Positions 1 through 8,553 of a stretch of 22,772 nt of DNA are shown here, in pieces (the stretch's first letter is position 1; every line of letters starts with the position of its first letter). The stretch is from assembly GCF_000372725.1 (NCBI RefSeq), contig NW_005199442.1, forward strand, positions 31,818 to 54,589. The letters run 5' to 3'. Under the pieces are notes generated by a model that ran no database searches, had not been told where the DNA came from, and saw nothing but the letters and a program-made list of their open reading frames with translations. The position numbers and the translations under genes are program-made. This DNA comes from Emiliania huxleyi CCMP1516 (Eukaryota > Haptophyta > Isochrysidales > Noelaerhabdaceae).

Positions 1-80
1 CAGCAGATGAGTAGTAGTGGAAGATAGCACTGCAATACTAGTCAAGCGGGTCGCGCTGTCCACAGCCCTTAGGGGGTTCG

Positions 81-207
81 GCGGAGTGCGGGGGGGGAGA
101 GGCGGGGGGAGGTGGCGAGAGGGGAGGGAGTTAGCGAGAGAGGGGGGGGGAGGGGGGGGGGGAGGGGGGGGAGAGAGTGGGGGGGAGGGTGGGGGGGGGG
201 GGGGGGG
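81..207. repeat. G-run / purine-rich tract (C-rich on the coding strand)
   Basis: Long G runs, the longest around 190-207, separated by A or GA. On the minus strand this is a C/T tract directly after the GC donor of the fifth exon of the leftmost gene, so it most likely lies in an intron and may serve as its pyrimidine tract. It has the repeated G runs needed for G-quadruplexes. Confidence 0.7.
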
Positions 208-208
208 C

Positions 209-1785
209 CTTGGTCAGCCGTGTCGTCATCGGGCACTCGAGCAAGCCGCTGTGCTGCGCGCCTTAAGGGGCGAGCGGGGCGCCGCGGCTGAGTTGCTGCT
301 GCGGCCCTCACTGCTACCCCCGCCGCTCCCGCCCGCTCCGCTGCTGCTGCCCTCGCTGCTACCACCCGCCGTGTGCCGCGCGCCTTTAGGGGCGAGCGAG
401 GCGCGCGGCAGCGGCCCCGCCACAAACGGGGGAGGCACCGGCCCGGTGAGGTCCATGGCCTCGCGGTTCCACGTGTCGATGTTCATGGGCGTGATCTGGA
501 GCTGGGCGGGCGAGTCGACGACGAGCGCGTACCTGGAGGGTTCCGAGAAGGTCCCGAGAGGGTTCCGAGAGGGCTCCGAGAAGGTTCCGAGAAGGTTCCG
601 AGAGGGGTCCGAGAGGGTTCCGAGAGGGCTCCGAGAAGGTTCCGAGAGGGTTCCGAGAGGGCTCCGAGAGGGCTCCGAGACGGTTCCTGGCAGGGTCCTC
701 TGGCAGGGTGCTCTAGCAGGGTCCTAGCAGGGTCCTAGCCGACGGCGAGCGCGTACCCCGGTGCGAAGCCGTGCAGCGTCTTGCGGAACTCGCCTAGAAG
801 GTTCCTAGAAGGTTCCCAGAAGGTTCCTAGAAGTAGCCGTGCCGCGTCTTGCGGAACTCGCCTAGAAGGTTCCTAGAAGGTTCCCAGAAGGTTCCTAGAA
901 GGAGCCGTGCCGCGTCTTGCGGAACTCGCCGCCGTTCCCGGACGTCAGGGCGGCGTGCGTGGGGTGGCCTCGCACCTGATCAAGCCACGCGCCGCGTCGG
1001 GGACGCGTGTCAGGGGACTGTCAGGGGACTGTCAGGGGACTGTCAGGGGACGTGTCGGGGGACTGTCAGGGGACTGTCAGGGGACGCGTCGGGGACGTGT
1101 CAGGGGACTGTCAGGGGACGCGTCGGGGACGTGTCAGGGGACTGTCAGGGGACGTGTCGGGGACGTGTCAGGGGAGGGGTCGGGGACGTGTCAGGGGAGG
1201 GGTCGGGAAACGCTGCTCCAAAGGGGGTAGATGGACGGGGCTGGCGCGCGCCGACCACTCCGGCCCCTCCACGACGTACTGCGGCTGGTCCCAAGGCAGC
1301 TCCGCGCCGCAGCCGGAGCGACGGCCAGCGAGATCCGCGGCGGCCGGGTCGTCTGGGCCGGAGAGGGAGACCTTGCGCACACGCGCCTCGGCGCCGATCA
1401 GCCAGCTGTCCCAGTGGTGGTTGTATGACGCGCTCATCGGCACGGATTTCTCCACGCCCTCAGACGTGCGGCGCACTTGATCGACTTCCCATCCGACCAG
1501 CGCCATCGCCGTCCCGTTGTAGCGCCGGACGATGTCGGCCGGCAGGTCGACAGGCGGGAGGGGCGACCACCAGACCTGCGAGTAGAGAGTGGTCATCGGC
1601 GGCGAATAAACCTCAAATGACTCGACGCCGCCGGGATAGTCGGCGAATCGCTTGATGTGGCTGGCCTTCCCGCCGGGCGTCTTTGAGAGCGGGTACTCTC
1701 CGTTCATGTTGTCTTGGTGTGATGGGGCAAAGCCTTGCATGGGCGTGCCAGCGGCGACAGAACCCAGCGTCAATCCAGCCATCAT
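209..1785 (-). CDS. conserved protein of unknown function, multi-exon, 3' end not resolved
   Basis: I assemble five exons: 1785-1237, 975-930, 793-757, 532-384 and 261-209. They join in frame to 278 codons, with introns GT-AG, GC-AG, GT-AG and GC-AG and a further GC donor after 209. Recognisable conserved-looking blocks run across the joins: YSPPMTTLYSQVWWSPLP, LPADIVRRYNG, GWEVDQVRR, VPMSASYNHHW, then GNGGEFRKTLHGFAPGYAL, PMNIDTWNREAMDLTG, PLPRASLAP and HSGLLECPMTTRLTK. From memory these blocks recur in uncharacterised proteins of haptophytes and other protists; I know no named domain or function. The first in-frame ATG pair (1785, 1782) opens a weakly hydrophobic segment, MMAGLTLGSVAAG, which could be a signal peptide. 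The C terminus and the exons left of 209 are unresolved; 1-72 contains an open frame after a possible acceptor. The exon joins are inference from frame continuity. Confidence 0.72.
539..712. repeat. 11-bp tandem repeat inside an intron
   Basis: About 13 copies of an 11-bp unit of the form GGTTCCGAGAG, with variation at positions 3, 4 and 11, decaying into GGTTCCTGGCA-like units on the right. It fills the intron between exons 793-757 and 532-384 of the minus-strand gene. Confidence 0.9.
780..975. repeat. 68-bp repeat carrying an exon edge
   Basis: The sequence CTTGCGGAACTCGCC occurs at 780, 848 and 916, exactly 68 bp apart. Between copies lie three 11-bp units like AAGGTTCCTAG. On the minus strand each copy encodes GEFRKT. 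The rightmost copy is attached to the upstream exon (through GNGG) and the leftmost to the downstream exon (through LHGFAPGY). The middle copy has no exon partner. Confidence 0.88.
1005..1207. repeat. 11-bp tandem repeat inside an intron
   Basis: About 18 copies of CTGTCAGGGGA and its variants CGTGTCGGGGA and GGGGTCGGGGA, mostly 11 bp with some 12-bp units. It occupies the first intron of the leftmost minus-strand gene, between exons 1785-1237 and 975-930. Confidence 0.9.
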
Positions 1786-1934
1786 CGCAAAGTCGCTAGC
1801 GAACTCGGGGGGCAAAATTTCTTTTTTCCTGACCGGGGCGCCCTTTTACTTCTTTTGTCAGAATTCTTTTTTCGAAGCCAGCGCGGGAGGCAGCAAGAGA
1901 GAGGCGCTCAGCACCCGCAACCCCGCCCGTTTGC

Positions 1935-2930
1935 ATGCCCGGCCGAACTAAGGCTGGCTCGGCCGCCTCCCGGCGCGGGCACGCTTCAACGGCGGCTACT
2001 GCTGCGCCGCTCGCGCTGCCGAAAAGGATTGCAAGGGCGGCTCAGGACGGCAAGGTCGACGAGGTGCAGCTGTGGCTCGGCGGGGCTGGTCGGGTTGACG
2101 CGACGTGCGTGCTTCGCGGCGTGAGTGGCTGCACGCTCCTGCTGATCGCCGCCGAACACGGTCACAAGCAGCTCGTTGAAGTGCTGCTGAAGCGCGGCGC
2201 GGAGGCGGACGCGCGAGACAGCGAAGGCTGTACGGCGCTGATGGCCGCCGCCCTCTCGGGCTACGTGCAGGTGGTCGAGATGCTGCTGCGGCACGGCGCA
2301 CGGATGAATCTGCAGGACCGCAAGCACGGCGTCACCGCGCTGATGGCCGCCGCCAAAGGCCACGAGCGCGTGGCCGACATGCTGCTTCAGCACGGCGCGG
2401 AGATCAACCTGCAGGCCAACAACGGCGGCACCGCGCTGATGGCCGCCGCCCTCCACAACCGTCCCGCTGTGGTGCTCCGCTTGCTGCGGGCGGGCGCTGA
2501 CATGACGCTGCGCACCGCGGCGGGCAAGACGGCGCTGCAGATCGCCAAGGAGGAGGGCCACGCCGAGTGCTACGAGGCCTTCAGGACGTATCTTGGGGAG
2601 GTGGCGGCAGCTCGGAGCAAGGCGCCGTCGGCCGAGGCGGGCGGCGCAGGGGCGGGCGGCGTACCCGCAGGCGCGGCGGCGGCGGGCGCCAGTGCTGCGA
2701 TTTCTGCTTCGAGCGGCGAGGGCGGTGCGGAGGCCGCGCCGGGCAGCGAGGCAGTGCCAGAGGAGGTCATGCTTGCGGCTGAGCGAGGAGACGAGTCGCC
2801 GGTGCTGGCGTGGCTCGACGGCGGCGGGCGGGTCGACACGACGTTCGAGTGCGTCTTTGGTGACGGCTCTCGTGCGAGCGGCATGACGCTGCTGATGCTC
2901 GCAATGGCCAATGGCGACGAGGGGCTGTGA
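1935..2930 (+). CDS. ankyrin-repeat protein, apparently cut inside a repeat
   Basis: 331 residues from an ATG to TGA. After a basic, Ala/Ser-rich N terminus (1-30) comes a capping unit with AAQDGKVDEVQLWLGGAGRV, then about four ankyrin repeats (residues ~68-205) with the pattern G-TALM-AA--G---VV-MLL-HGA-. A Gly/Ala linker (~222-275) leads to a second capping unit, LAAERGDESPVLAWLDGGGR, then GMTLLMLAMANGDEGL and the stop. The stop falls within an ankyrin helix pair. Shifting one frame gives IGGKLLLGQAGVEVP immediately after, which looks like the missing second helix. A GTGAGT donor (2987) and TTGCAG acceptor (3034-3039) follow. So the gene either continues through an unrecognised splice or carries a frameshift. 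Ankyrin repeats bind protein partners; none can be named. Confidence 0.78.
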   Translation: MPGRTKAGSAASRRGHASTAATAAPLALPKRIARAAQDGKVDEVQLWLGGAGRVDATCVLRGVSGCTLLLIAAEHGHKQLVEVLLKRGAEADARDSEGCTALMAAALSGYVQVVEMLLRHGARMNLQDRKHGVTALMAAAKGHERVADMLLQHGAEINLQANNGGTALMAAALHNRPAVVLRLLRAGADMTLRTAAGKTALQIAKEEGHAECYEAFRTYLGEVAAARSKAPSAEAGGAGAGGVPAGAAAAGASAAISASSGEGGAEAAPGSEAVPEEVMLAAERGDESPVLAWLDGGGRVDTTFECVFGDGSRASGMTLLMLAMANGDEGL

Positions 2931-3210
2931 TCGGCGGCAAGCTGCTCCTCGGGCAGGCGGGCGTGGAGGTACCCGTGTGGGCAGTGGTGAGTGCTGTGAC
3001 GGCCTGGAGATTGCTTGTGATGTGTTACATCGCTTGCAGCAGTCGACGAGGCGCCACAGCCGCAGAGGGTGGAGAAGAGAAGCAGCAGAAGGGTGGGGCG
3101 GACGATGAAGGGGCCTGCGACTCGCCAGACACGTCTCCACGGCCGGCCATCAAGGGGGAGCTGAGGGCGGCCAAGGACGTCGAGAAGGACCATCTGCTCG
3201 CATGCTAGTG

Positions 3211-5672
3211 AGTCGGCTGAGCGGAGTTCGTTGCAGTCTCGGATCGAGCGACGAGCCGCGGATAGACAGCAGATCGACGCGTGAGTGAGCCGTCGAGCGG
3301 GTCACACGTGACACGTCTGCCCACTGTGAGCACTGTCACACGTCAGTCGTCACACCACAGACCGTCGAGTCTCGAGAAACCCGTCGCCCGTCGTGAGATG
3401 CCTCGGAGCTCTCCTGCCAACTCCTGACTCCTCAGGCACCTGAATCCTGATACAGGACTCCTGTGTCACAGCCCTCGGCCCTGACACTCGTCACTCTCTC
3501 ACTGGACACTGCGTGAGTGTCACGATGACACAACGCTTGAAAAACCATTCTGACGAGCCTCCGAGCATACTTGTGTGGACGTTTCGGGCTCCCATCCCCC
3601 GCCCCGGATCCGTGGGCGATCGCACACGCGGCTGGGGGGCACGGCGCGAGGTGCCAGGTGGCGCTTACCACTGAAAAGGAGGTTTTGGAGCCCCTAAAAG
3701 CGTCATAATAGCCGCACGTTTGCACTCGCCGTGCCTTGCCATCTCCGAGCCGCGCCCCCTCCTTCAGTTTTAAGGCGAATCGGGTGCCGAACTCGGCGTC
3801 GACAGCTTTGGCTCGACATCTTTACCATTTTGGCGAGAAACGCATAAGCCGCCCCAGCGAAATGGCCGATACGGCCGGAATCGGAGGCGGCGCCGGGGCG
3901 GCTTATGCGTTTCTCGGGGTCGTGTGGTTTAGCCGGATATCGACCTGGTGTCCCGTGGGGAAGGTATTGAACTGCCTTAAAACGGAAGGGCACGTCCTGT
4001 TCACGCGATGGCCAGCCGTGGTGTGAGCCCGAAGGGTCGGCGAGTCGGCACAGGCCAGCAGAGCCCTTGGTCAATTTGGCTCTGACGCCGTGCCAGTAGT
4101 CGGCGCGCCGCGATCTGCATACCTGTTTGTACCTCTACAGTAGTGCGGCCACGTGTATTGCTGTTCGGCGAGCCGCGTTCCGCTCTCTCGACCGTGAGGC
4201 CAGTTGGCGGGCGCCTAAAGAGCCTGGTTTGTGCGTCGAGCGGTGAGCTCACAACAGACACCGTCCGAGCCCGATGTACGCCAGGCGTCTCATTCCAAGC
4301 CCACTACGCATTCCCACGCGCTCAGGCGCCGCTCGAACCCCACCTCTTTGAGCCGGTTACCCCGCGGCAAGGCAACTCGGCGCTCTAGATGTGCGCGCTA
4401 GGCAGTCTCAACGCCGATTACTGCCGAGCGCGCACGACTCGTAGGCGTACCGGCGTGCCGCTGGCGTACTACGCGACGGTGGAGGCGCGTGGAATTGCTC
4501 AAAATGCATGCATCTGTCGGAGAGCGTGCCGCAAGACCTGATGTGCCTCCGCTCCAGGTGTGTGGCAGTTCGATGGATCCAGCCCAGCGACCTCTACGTG
4601 ACGATTGAGGACTGCTCTTCCCCTTCGGCCGAGCCTCCAGTCCCTGCCACCGTGCACTGGCGCCAGCGAGCTCCATTCAGATCCCGCACGCGCGATCGGC
4701 AGTCGAGTTACAACCCGCAGCTGTGCTGTGTGCGCGCGCACTCGAAACGTGGTTCGGCGATCTCTCGGCGACCACTCGTCGACTCGCGCCCAGACGCGAG
4801 GTGCGTGCTCGCCCGGTCCCCCGTGAGGGGACTAGGCCATTTTTAGCGAGATCGGGGAAATCACTCTCATCGCCCGCCGCTCACGCTTCCCTCCCTCTCC
4901 CGCGCCGCCGTCTCCGGTCCTAGCCTGCGATACATTGAGACCTCACGCCCCGCGACTGTCTTCCACGCTCGCAGGCGGGCCTATCCGCCGTGCCACTCCA
5001 TGCATGATCATCGCTGGGGGCAGCGGTGCTCGTGCGACTGCGGATTCGGCCTCACCTCACGCCCTCTGGCCTGCAGCTGCACGTTGCCGGGCGCCATTCT
5101 CGAGCCCTCTGGCGAATGGGCCCAAATCCGGGCTCTGAGCACGCCTACTGCTGACGATCTATGTAGCTAGTGCGGTGGGGTCTGGCGCAGGTGCGCGAGA
5201 CCGTCGCCACAGGGGGGGGCGCGCGATTATGTGGGCGCTCCGAGGGGGCGAAACCGCGTGTTCAAGGGAAACCAGGCGAATTGCGCCCCCAAAATGGTCC
5301 TGAACGGCTCCAACGACCTCCCCAACACCCGAGGTGCACGACACGACCGCTTGTTCGAACATTAGCGACACAAGTATTTATTCCTGTGGGTTGTGTCATC
5401 GTGGAGTGTGACTCGTGACTGTCTTCTCAGGCACACTAGGCGTGAGAGCGATCTTAGTTCGCTTACGGCTTACCGTCTTCGGCCACACCTAGGGCCTGTC
5501 CGTACTGTACCATTTTGCCTCTAATATACATGCAACCACCCTCTCCACGACAGTCTGGCAAGAGGACTGTCGCTTTTGCACACGCACGCGTCTCTTTCAC
5601 GCGTCTCTCACTCTCTCTCCACACATCGTACATGCAGCGACCAGTAGTCGTCGAATAGGGAGGGAGAGGGAC
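3211..5672. other. long stretch without a supported gene
   Basis: Open frames here are short, lack recognisable domains and do not link into a spliced model that I can defend. The stretch holds CAC/GTG-rich sequence (3290-3520), one nested inverted repeat (3762-3988), and otherwise unremarkable mixed sequence. A canonical GTGAGT donor on the minus strand at the end of the gene starting at 6266 points into this stretch, so one of that gene's exons may lie near its right edge. Confidence 0.55.
3762..3988. repeat. nested inverted repeat, MITE-like
   Basis: Outer arms CTTCAGTTTTAAGGC (3762-3776) and GCCTTAAAACGGAAG (3974-3988) pair with one mismatch. Inner arms at 3835-3855 and 3895-3915 are a perfect 21-bp inverted repeat containing AAACGCATAAGCCGCCCC. 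The centre holds a near palindrome, GGCCGATACGGCC. No transposase is encoded, and I could not settle on a target-site duplication. Confidence 0.75.
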
Positions 5673-6266
5673 TCACGTCAGACCAGGTGGGAGCCAGCGG
5701 CTCGGAAAGTGCTCCTCGGACTCGCAAGACCTGGTCTCGTCGTCGTCCTGCTGATCTTGCGTCAGCGGCCGAACCGTCGACGACGGCACTGATAGCGGCG
5801 GTGGGAAGCCGCTCGACGAGGAGCTGAGCGGCGGCAGCAGTGACTGCATCGGGACGGATGGAGGAAAGGCTGCGCCAACAACTGCGGGTGTCAAGCGCAG
5901 GCGGCCCGCGAGAGAGGTGGCCAGCTGCATGGCGGCGTCGTCTGTCAGGTGCGGCACCTCAGCGGCCGGGCGATCCCGGCCCTGGGGACATGCCGAGCAG
6001 TATATGCGTTTGAGCTTCATGATCTTGCGCGCGTCGGTTCTCGTCAACTCCGGATACTGCTGCCGCAGTCCCTTTATCGTGAGGGAGCACTCGCTGCAGC
6101 CAACACAAATCCGGTCGAGCACCAAGAGCAGCGGATGGATCCCGGGCGGATGCTGGTGGTGCGCAGAGCTAGGCCGCTCCGCCGGTGCGGCGAGGTGTGG
6201 CGAGTACCGCACACACGGAGCGCTCTGCCCGCAGTGAAGCGAGGGCGCAGGGGAAAGGTCGGCCAT
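5673..6266 (-). CDS. hypothetical Cys-containing protein, probably spliced at its 3' end
   Basis: 197 residues from an ATG in a good context (AAAATGGCC). The N-terminal 50 residues are Pro/His-rich. Residues ~54-95 contain CVGCSEC and, about 35 residues on, YCSACP, separated by the helical-looking YPELTRTDARKIMKLKR; together they could bind zinc. The C-terminal half is Ser/Pro-rich and acidic (DQQDDDETRSCESEE). I recognise no family. The coding strand reads GGTCTGACGTGAGTCC at the stop, so a canonical GTGAGT donor overlaps it and the true protein probably continues in a further exon to the left. The gene is on the same strand as, and just downstream of, the trypsin-like fragment, so it could also be part of a rearranged tail of that gene. 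Confidence 0.45.
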   Translation of the reverse strand: MADLSPAPSLHCGQSAPCVRYSPHLAAPAERPSSAHHQHPPGIHPLLLVLDRICVGCSECSLTIKGLRQQYPELTRTDARKIMKLKRIYCSACPQGRDRPAAEVPHLTDDAAMQLATSLAGRLRLTPAVVGAAFPPSVPMQSLLPPLSSSSSGFPPPLSVPSSTVRPLTQDQQDDDETRSCESEEHFPSRWLPPGLT

Positions 6267-6307
6267 TTTGCGGATCGTGTGCAGGCTTCATGCACACGAT
6301 CCGCAAA
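6267..6307. repeat. perfect 17-bp hairpin with 7-nt loop
   Basis: Arms TTTGCGGATCGTGTGCA (6267-6283) and its exact reverse complement (6291-6307) enclose the loop GGCTTCA. Read on the minus strand, the hairpin begins in the last codons of the trypsin-like frame, has that frame's TGA in its loop, and ends exactly one base before the ATG at 6266. Confidence 0.95.
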
Positions 6308-6962
6308 CCTTCGTCTCGGGATTGTACTCTATGCCGACACTCGGGCCGTAGTTGGTGTCCTCGCAGTCCGGCACGACTGGTACAGTGACATGCTGCGCTT
6401 TGTCGGGCGTTCCGCCACCAGCAGACAGAGTGCCCCAACCTGCCGTTACGAGGTTAGTCCCGACTTCGTGCCACGTGTTGTCGCCAGGCTGGTCGAGGTC
6501 GATCAGTGCGTACTCGCTTGGCCGTTGCAGCTTAATGAGGGTGATGTCGTTGTCCATCGTGTCTGCTCAGAGATTATACTGTCAGTAGTGCGCTGCATAA
6601 CCGGAACCTTCTCTGCTACAACCGAAAGCTCGATGCCTGCATTGTAGAGGGCGTTTGGAATAATCGACTCGATATTGATCGTCTCCGTGCAGTCGTCGCC
6701 AGCCTCAAACTTGCTCATGGCGTGCCCGCCGAGTAGAACCTAAGAGGGAGGGGAGTTGATGGTCAACGTGCAAAGCAGGAGGTGACTGGCGCAGTCGGCC
6801 GCGTACTCGCTCGAAGTTTGTCCCGCAATGCGCGGCAGTGAGTACCCACTGCGGGTGGATGAGCACCGCACCGCAGTAAGACTGGCCCCAGAAGTCCTCC
6901 TCCGCTATGTACACCAGGAACGGGTAGAGACGAGGATCCACCTCGGTGCCGCCAACAATCAT
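6288..6962 (-). pseudogene. trypsin-like serine protease (S1) fragment, lacking the Ser exon
   Basis: Three exons fit: 6962-6807, 6739-6637 and 6562-6288 (introns GT-AG 67 bp and GC-AG 74 bp). They give IVGGTEV, the catalytic His in VLTAAHCG, a joined TNFER-VLLGGH, CTETINIESIIPNALYN, the catalytic Asp in MDNDITLIKLQRP, and the AGWGTLSAGG block: the normal S1 order. It then ends at VCGSCA and a stop in the hairpin. No GDSGGP coding sequence is visible on this strand down to 5160, so Ser195 and its pocket are missing. The 5' end is also odd: the ATG directly precedes IVGG, where a signal peptide and an Arg/Lys cleavage site are expected. A CCCCAG acceptor lies 12 bases upstream, so a missing first exon is possible. 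As seen, it cannot encode an active protease. Confidence 0.7.
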
Positions 6963-7805
6963 CGGAGATATGACTGGGGGAGCTTTCGCCGACCGCTGCT
7001 TGGACAGGTCAACAAAACACCGCTTGCCTCCTTGACGTTCGCGCGCTCACTCGAGGCCGAGGCGGCAAAGCGAGGAGCGGAGCACTGCATCCTCTACATC
7101 CACGGGTACAAAGTCTCGATTGGTGGTGCCCTCGAGACTGTGGATACGATGAACAAGAAGTCAACGGGCGCTTTTGTTGTCCCAATCATCTGGCCGGCGG
7201 AAGAGTCTTTCATCGATAACGATAACTTGGCCGTGACCTATCCGCAACAGAAAGCAGACGCGCCAGGCGCCGCGAGGGCCCTGCGGATCCTCCTCAAGAA
7301 GCTTGGGGACGCCAACATCACTCTCCCCATCTCGGTGATGGCTCACTCCATGGGCAACTACTTGCTGGGGCAGTTTGCTCCCGATGCAGACGAGACGCCA
7401 GCTTTCGTCTTCGAGAACATCTTCATGGTCGCCGCCGACATCCGCGCGTCCACCTTTGACGCAAGTGAGCCAGAGGCGCGAGGCGCCGGCATTGTGCGCA
7501 TCGCCAAGAACAAGATTCATATCCTCCACAACCGTGAAGACAAGGCCTTAGTGGCGCGAGAGTACTTGAACAGCTGGCGTAGTGCCCTCGGGCTGGTCGG
7601 ACTTTCTACGACGGACGAGTCTCAGCTCATTGGCAAGGATATGCTCGTGGTCAAGGACTGCTCCGAGTGGACTTCTCTTCTCGCTGGTGACTTCCTAAGT
7701 CACAGCTACCAGGCAACGGAAGAAGCCATGGACTACTACCTCGAGTCGCTTGCCGGCCCCGGCGCACGTAAACGTAAACTGCGGGACTTGGTTGACCATG
7801 CCTAA
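6828..7805 (+). CDS. alpha/beta hydrolase of the DUF900 type
   Basis: 325 residues from the first in-frame ATG. The fold signature is clear: CILYIHGYKVS (oxyanion strand and HGY, residues ~87-97), SVMAHSMGN with nucleophile Ser174 in the elbow, VAADIRASTF with probable acid Asp204, and DFLSHSY with probable His292. This matches the DUF900 family of serine hydrolases, often called YjfP/esterase-like and of unknown substrate. The first ~45 residues are antisense to the trypsin-like exon and look non-coding. A GGACAG|GTCAAC acceptor at 7004-7009 suggests that the real coding exon begins about 7007 and that the 5' exon is elsewhere or lost. There is no later in-frame ATG before the HGY strand. 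The stop TAA is followed by AT-rich sequence at 7900. Confidence 0.75.
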   Translation: MRGSEYPLRVDEHRTAVRLAPEVLLRYVHQERVETRIHLGAANNHRRYDWGSFRRPLLGQVNKTPLASLTFARSLEAEAAKRGAEHCILYIHGYKVSIGGALETVDTMNKKSTGAFVVPIIWPAEESFIDNDNLAVTYPQQKADAPGAARALRILLKKLGDANITLPISVMAHSMGNYLLGQFAPDADETPAFVFENIFMVAADIRASTFDASEPEARGAGIVRIAKNKIHILHNREDKALVAREYLNSWRSALGLVGLSTTDESQLIGKDMLVVKDCSEWTSLLAGDFLSHSYQATEEAMDYYLESLAGPGARKRKLRDLVDHA

Positions 7806-7969
7806 GGAGGACTGCCCGCTGCCGAGCCCAATGAAACGGGAATGGCGCGCACTGGCCTTTGAACGATCTCGGTGTCGAAGCACCGCTCTGGTGTCGGCGG
7901 CAAATATAAAAAAAGAAATCGCGCGCGACCCGCGCGCGCGGCCTGAAGCCGCGCAAGAGACATCTGTGT

Positions 7970-8151
7970 ATGTACGCGGGGGGCGCGGACGGCGCTTCCG
8001 GTTCCGCGGGCGAGGCGGCCTCTTCCGGCTCACCGGGCAGCCTTTCCGAAGAGGCCGGGCAAGCGGCTGTGCGAGGCGACGAGGCGAAGAAGCTGCTGAC
8101 GTGGCTTGACAGCGGCTGTCTCGTTTTCTCGGCGGAAACGATTGCATCCGT
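7970..8151 (+). CDS. possible first exon of an ankyrin-type protein
   Basis: An ATG opens a Gly/Ser/Ala-rich leader followed by GQAAVRGDEAKKLLTWLDSG, which resembles the capping unit of the ankyrin protein at 1935 (AAERGDESPVLAWLDGGG). The frame hits TGA at once after a strong donor, CCGTGTGAGTCC. An A-rich block, AAATATAAAAAAAGAAATC, lies 45-65 bases upstream and could act as a core promoter. The downstream sequence is repetitive and no following ankyrin exon was found before 8500, so this may be a stranded exon or a gene remnant. Confidence 0.4.
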
Positions 8152-8214
8152 GTGAGTCCGGCGAGCGCTGGCAGAGTCTGGGAAGTATAGTTGGCAGATA
8201 CGAGGCCGAAAATT

Positions 8215-8500
8215 TTCGAACACGGTCGGAACAGGGTTGAATCAGGGTCGGAACACATGAGCTGCCCCACACACGGGCGTACGGCCCTTTTTCCCGACCT
8301 TGATCCGACCGTGTGATCCGACCGTGATCCGACCTGCTCCGACCGTGCTCGAACAGGGGTCAGCGGCGGCGGGAGGTAGGGATTTTCCCAATTTTGTTCC
8401 GACTCGGGTCCGACCCTGATCCGACCGTGTTCGAAGTGAGCACGGTCGGATCAGGTCGGTGTTCGAGAGAGGTGTGATCAGGGTCGGAACAGGTAGGTCA
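8215..8500. repeat. inverted plus tandem repeat built on a GGTCGGATCAG core
   Basis: Perfect 16-bp arms TTCGAACACGGTCGGA (8215-8230) and the reverse complement at 8420-8435. Between and beyond them are many copies of GATCCGACCGTG or GGTCGGAACAGG in both orientations. The block lies just after the GTGAGT donor of the 7970 exon and just before the RCC1 exon on the other strand, so it is probably intronic for one of them. Confidence 0.8.
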
Positions 8501-8553
8501 GAGTCCTACCCTCCTCTCTGTGTTCTGCCGTGCTGGTCCTGGGACACCCTGCC

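Noticed and set aside
539..1207. Regular short repeats that might suggest a CRISPR-like array
   Set aside because: Units are 11 bp without unique spacers and the DNA is eukaryotic and intronic.
849..1655. Plus-strand frames through the CTGTCAGGGGA repeat
   Set aside because: They are translations of an 11-bp repeat and the antisense of well-supported minus-strand exons.
4320..4392. Minus-strand tRNA-like sequence with GGGTTCGAGC
   Set aside because: A T-arm-like motif exists, but I could not fold acceptor, D and anticodon arms.
5949..6647. Plus-strand frame opposite the Cys-containing and trypsin genes
   Set aside because: No motif, and antisense to two minus-strand coding segments with recognisable features.
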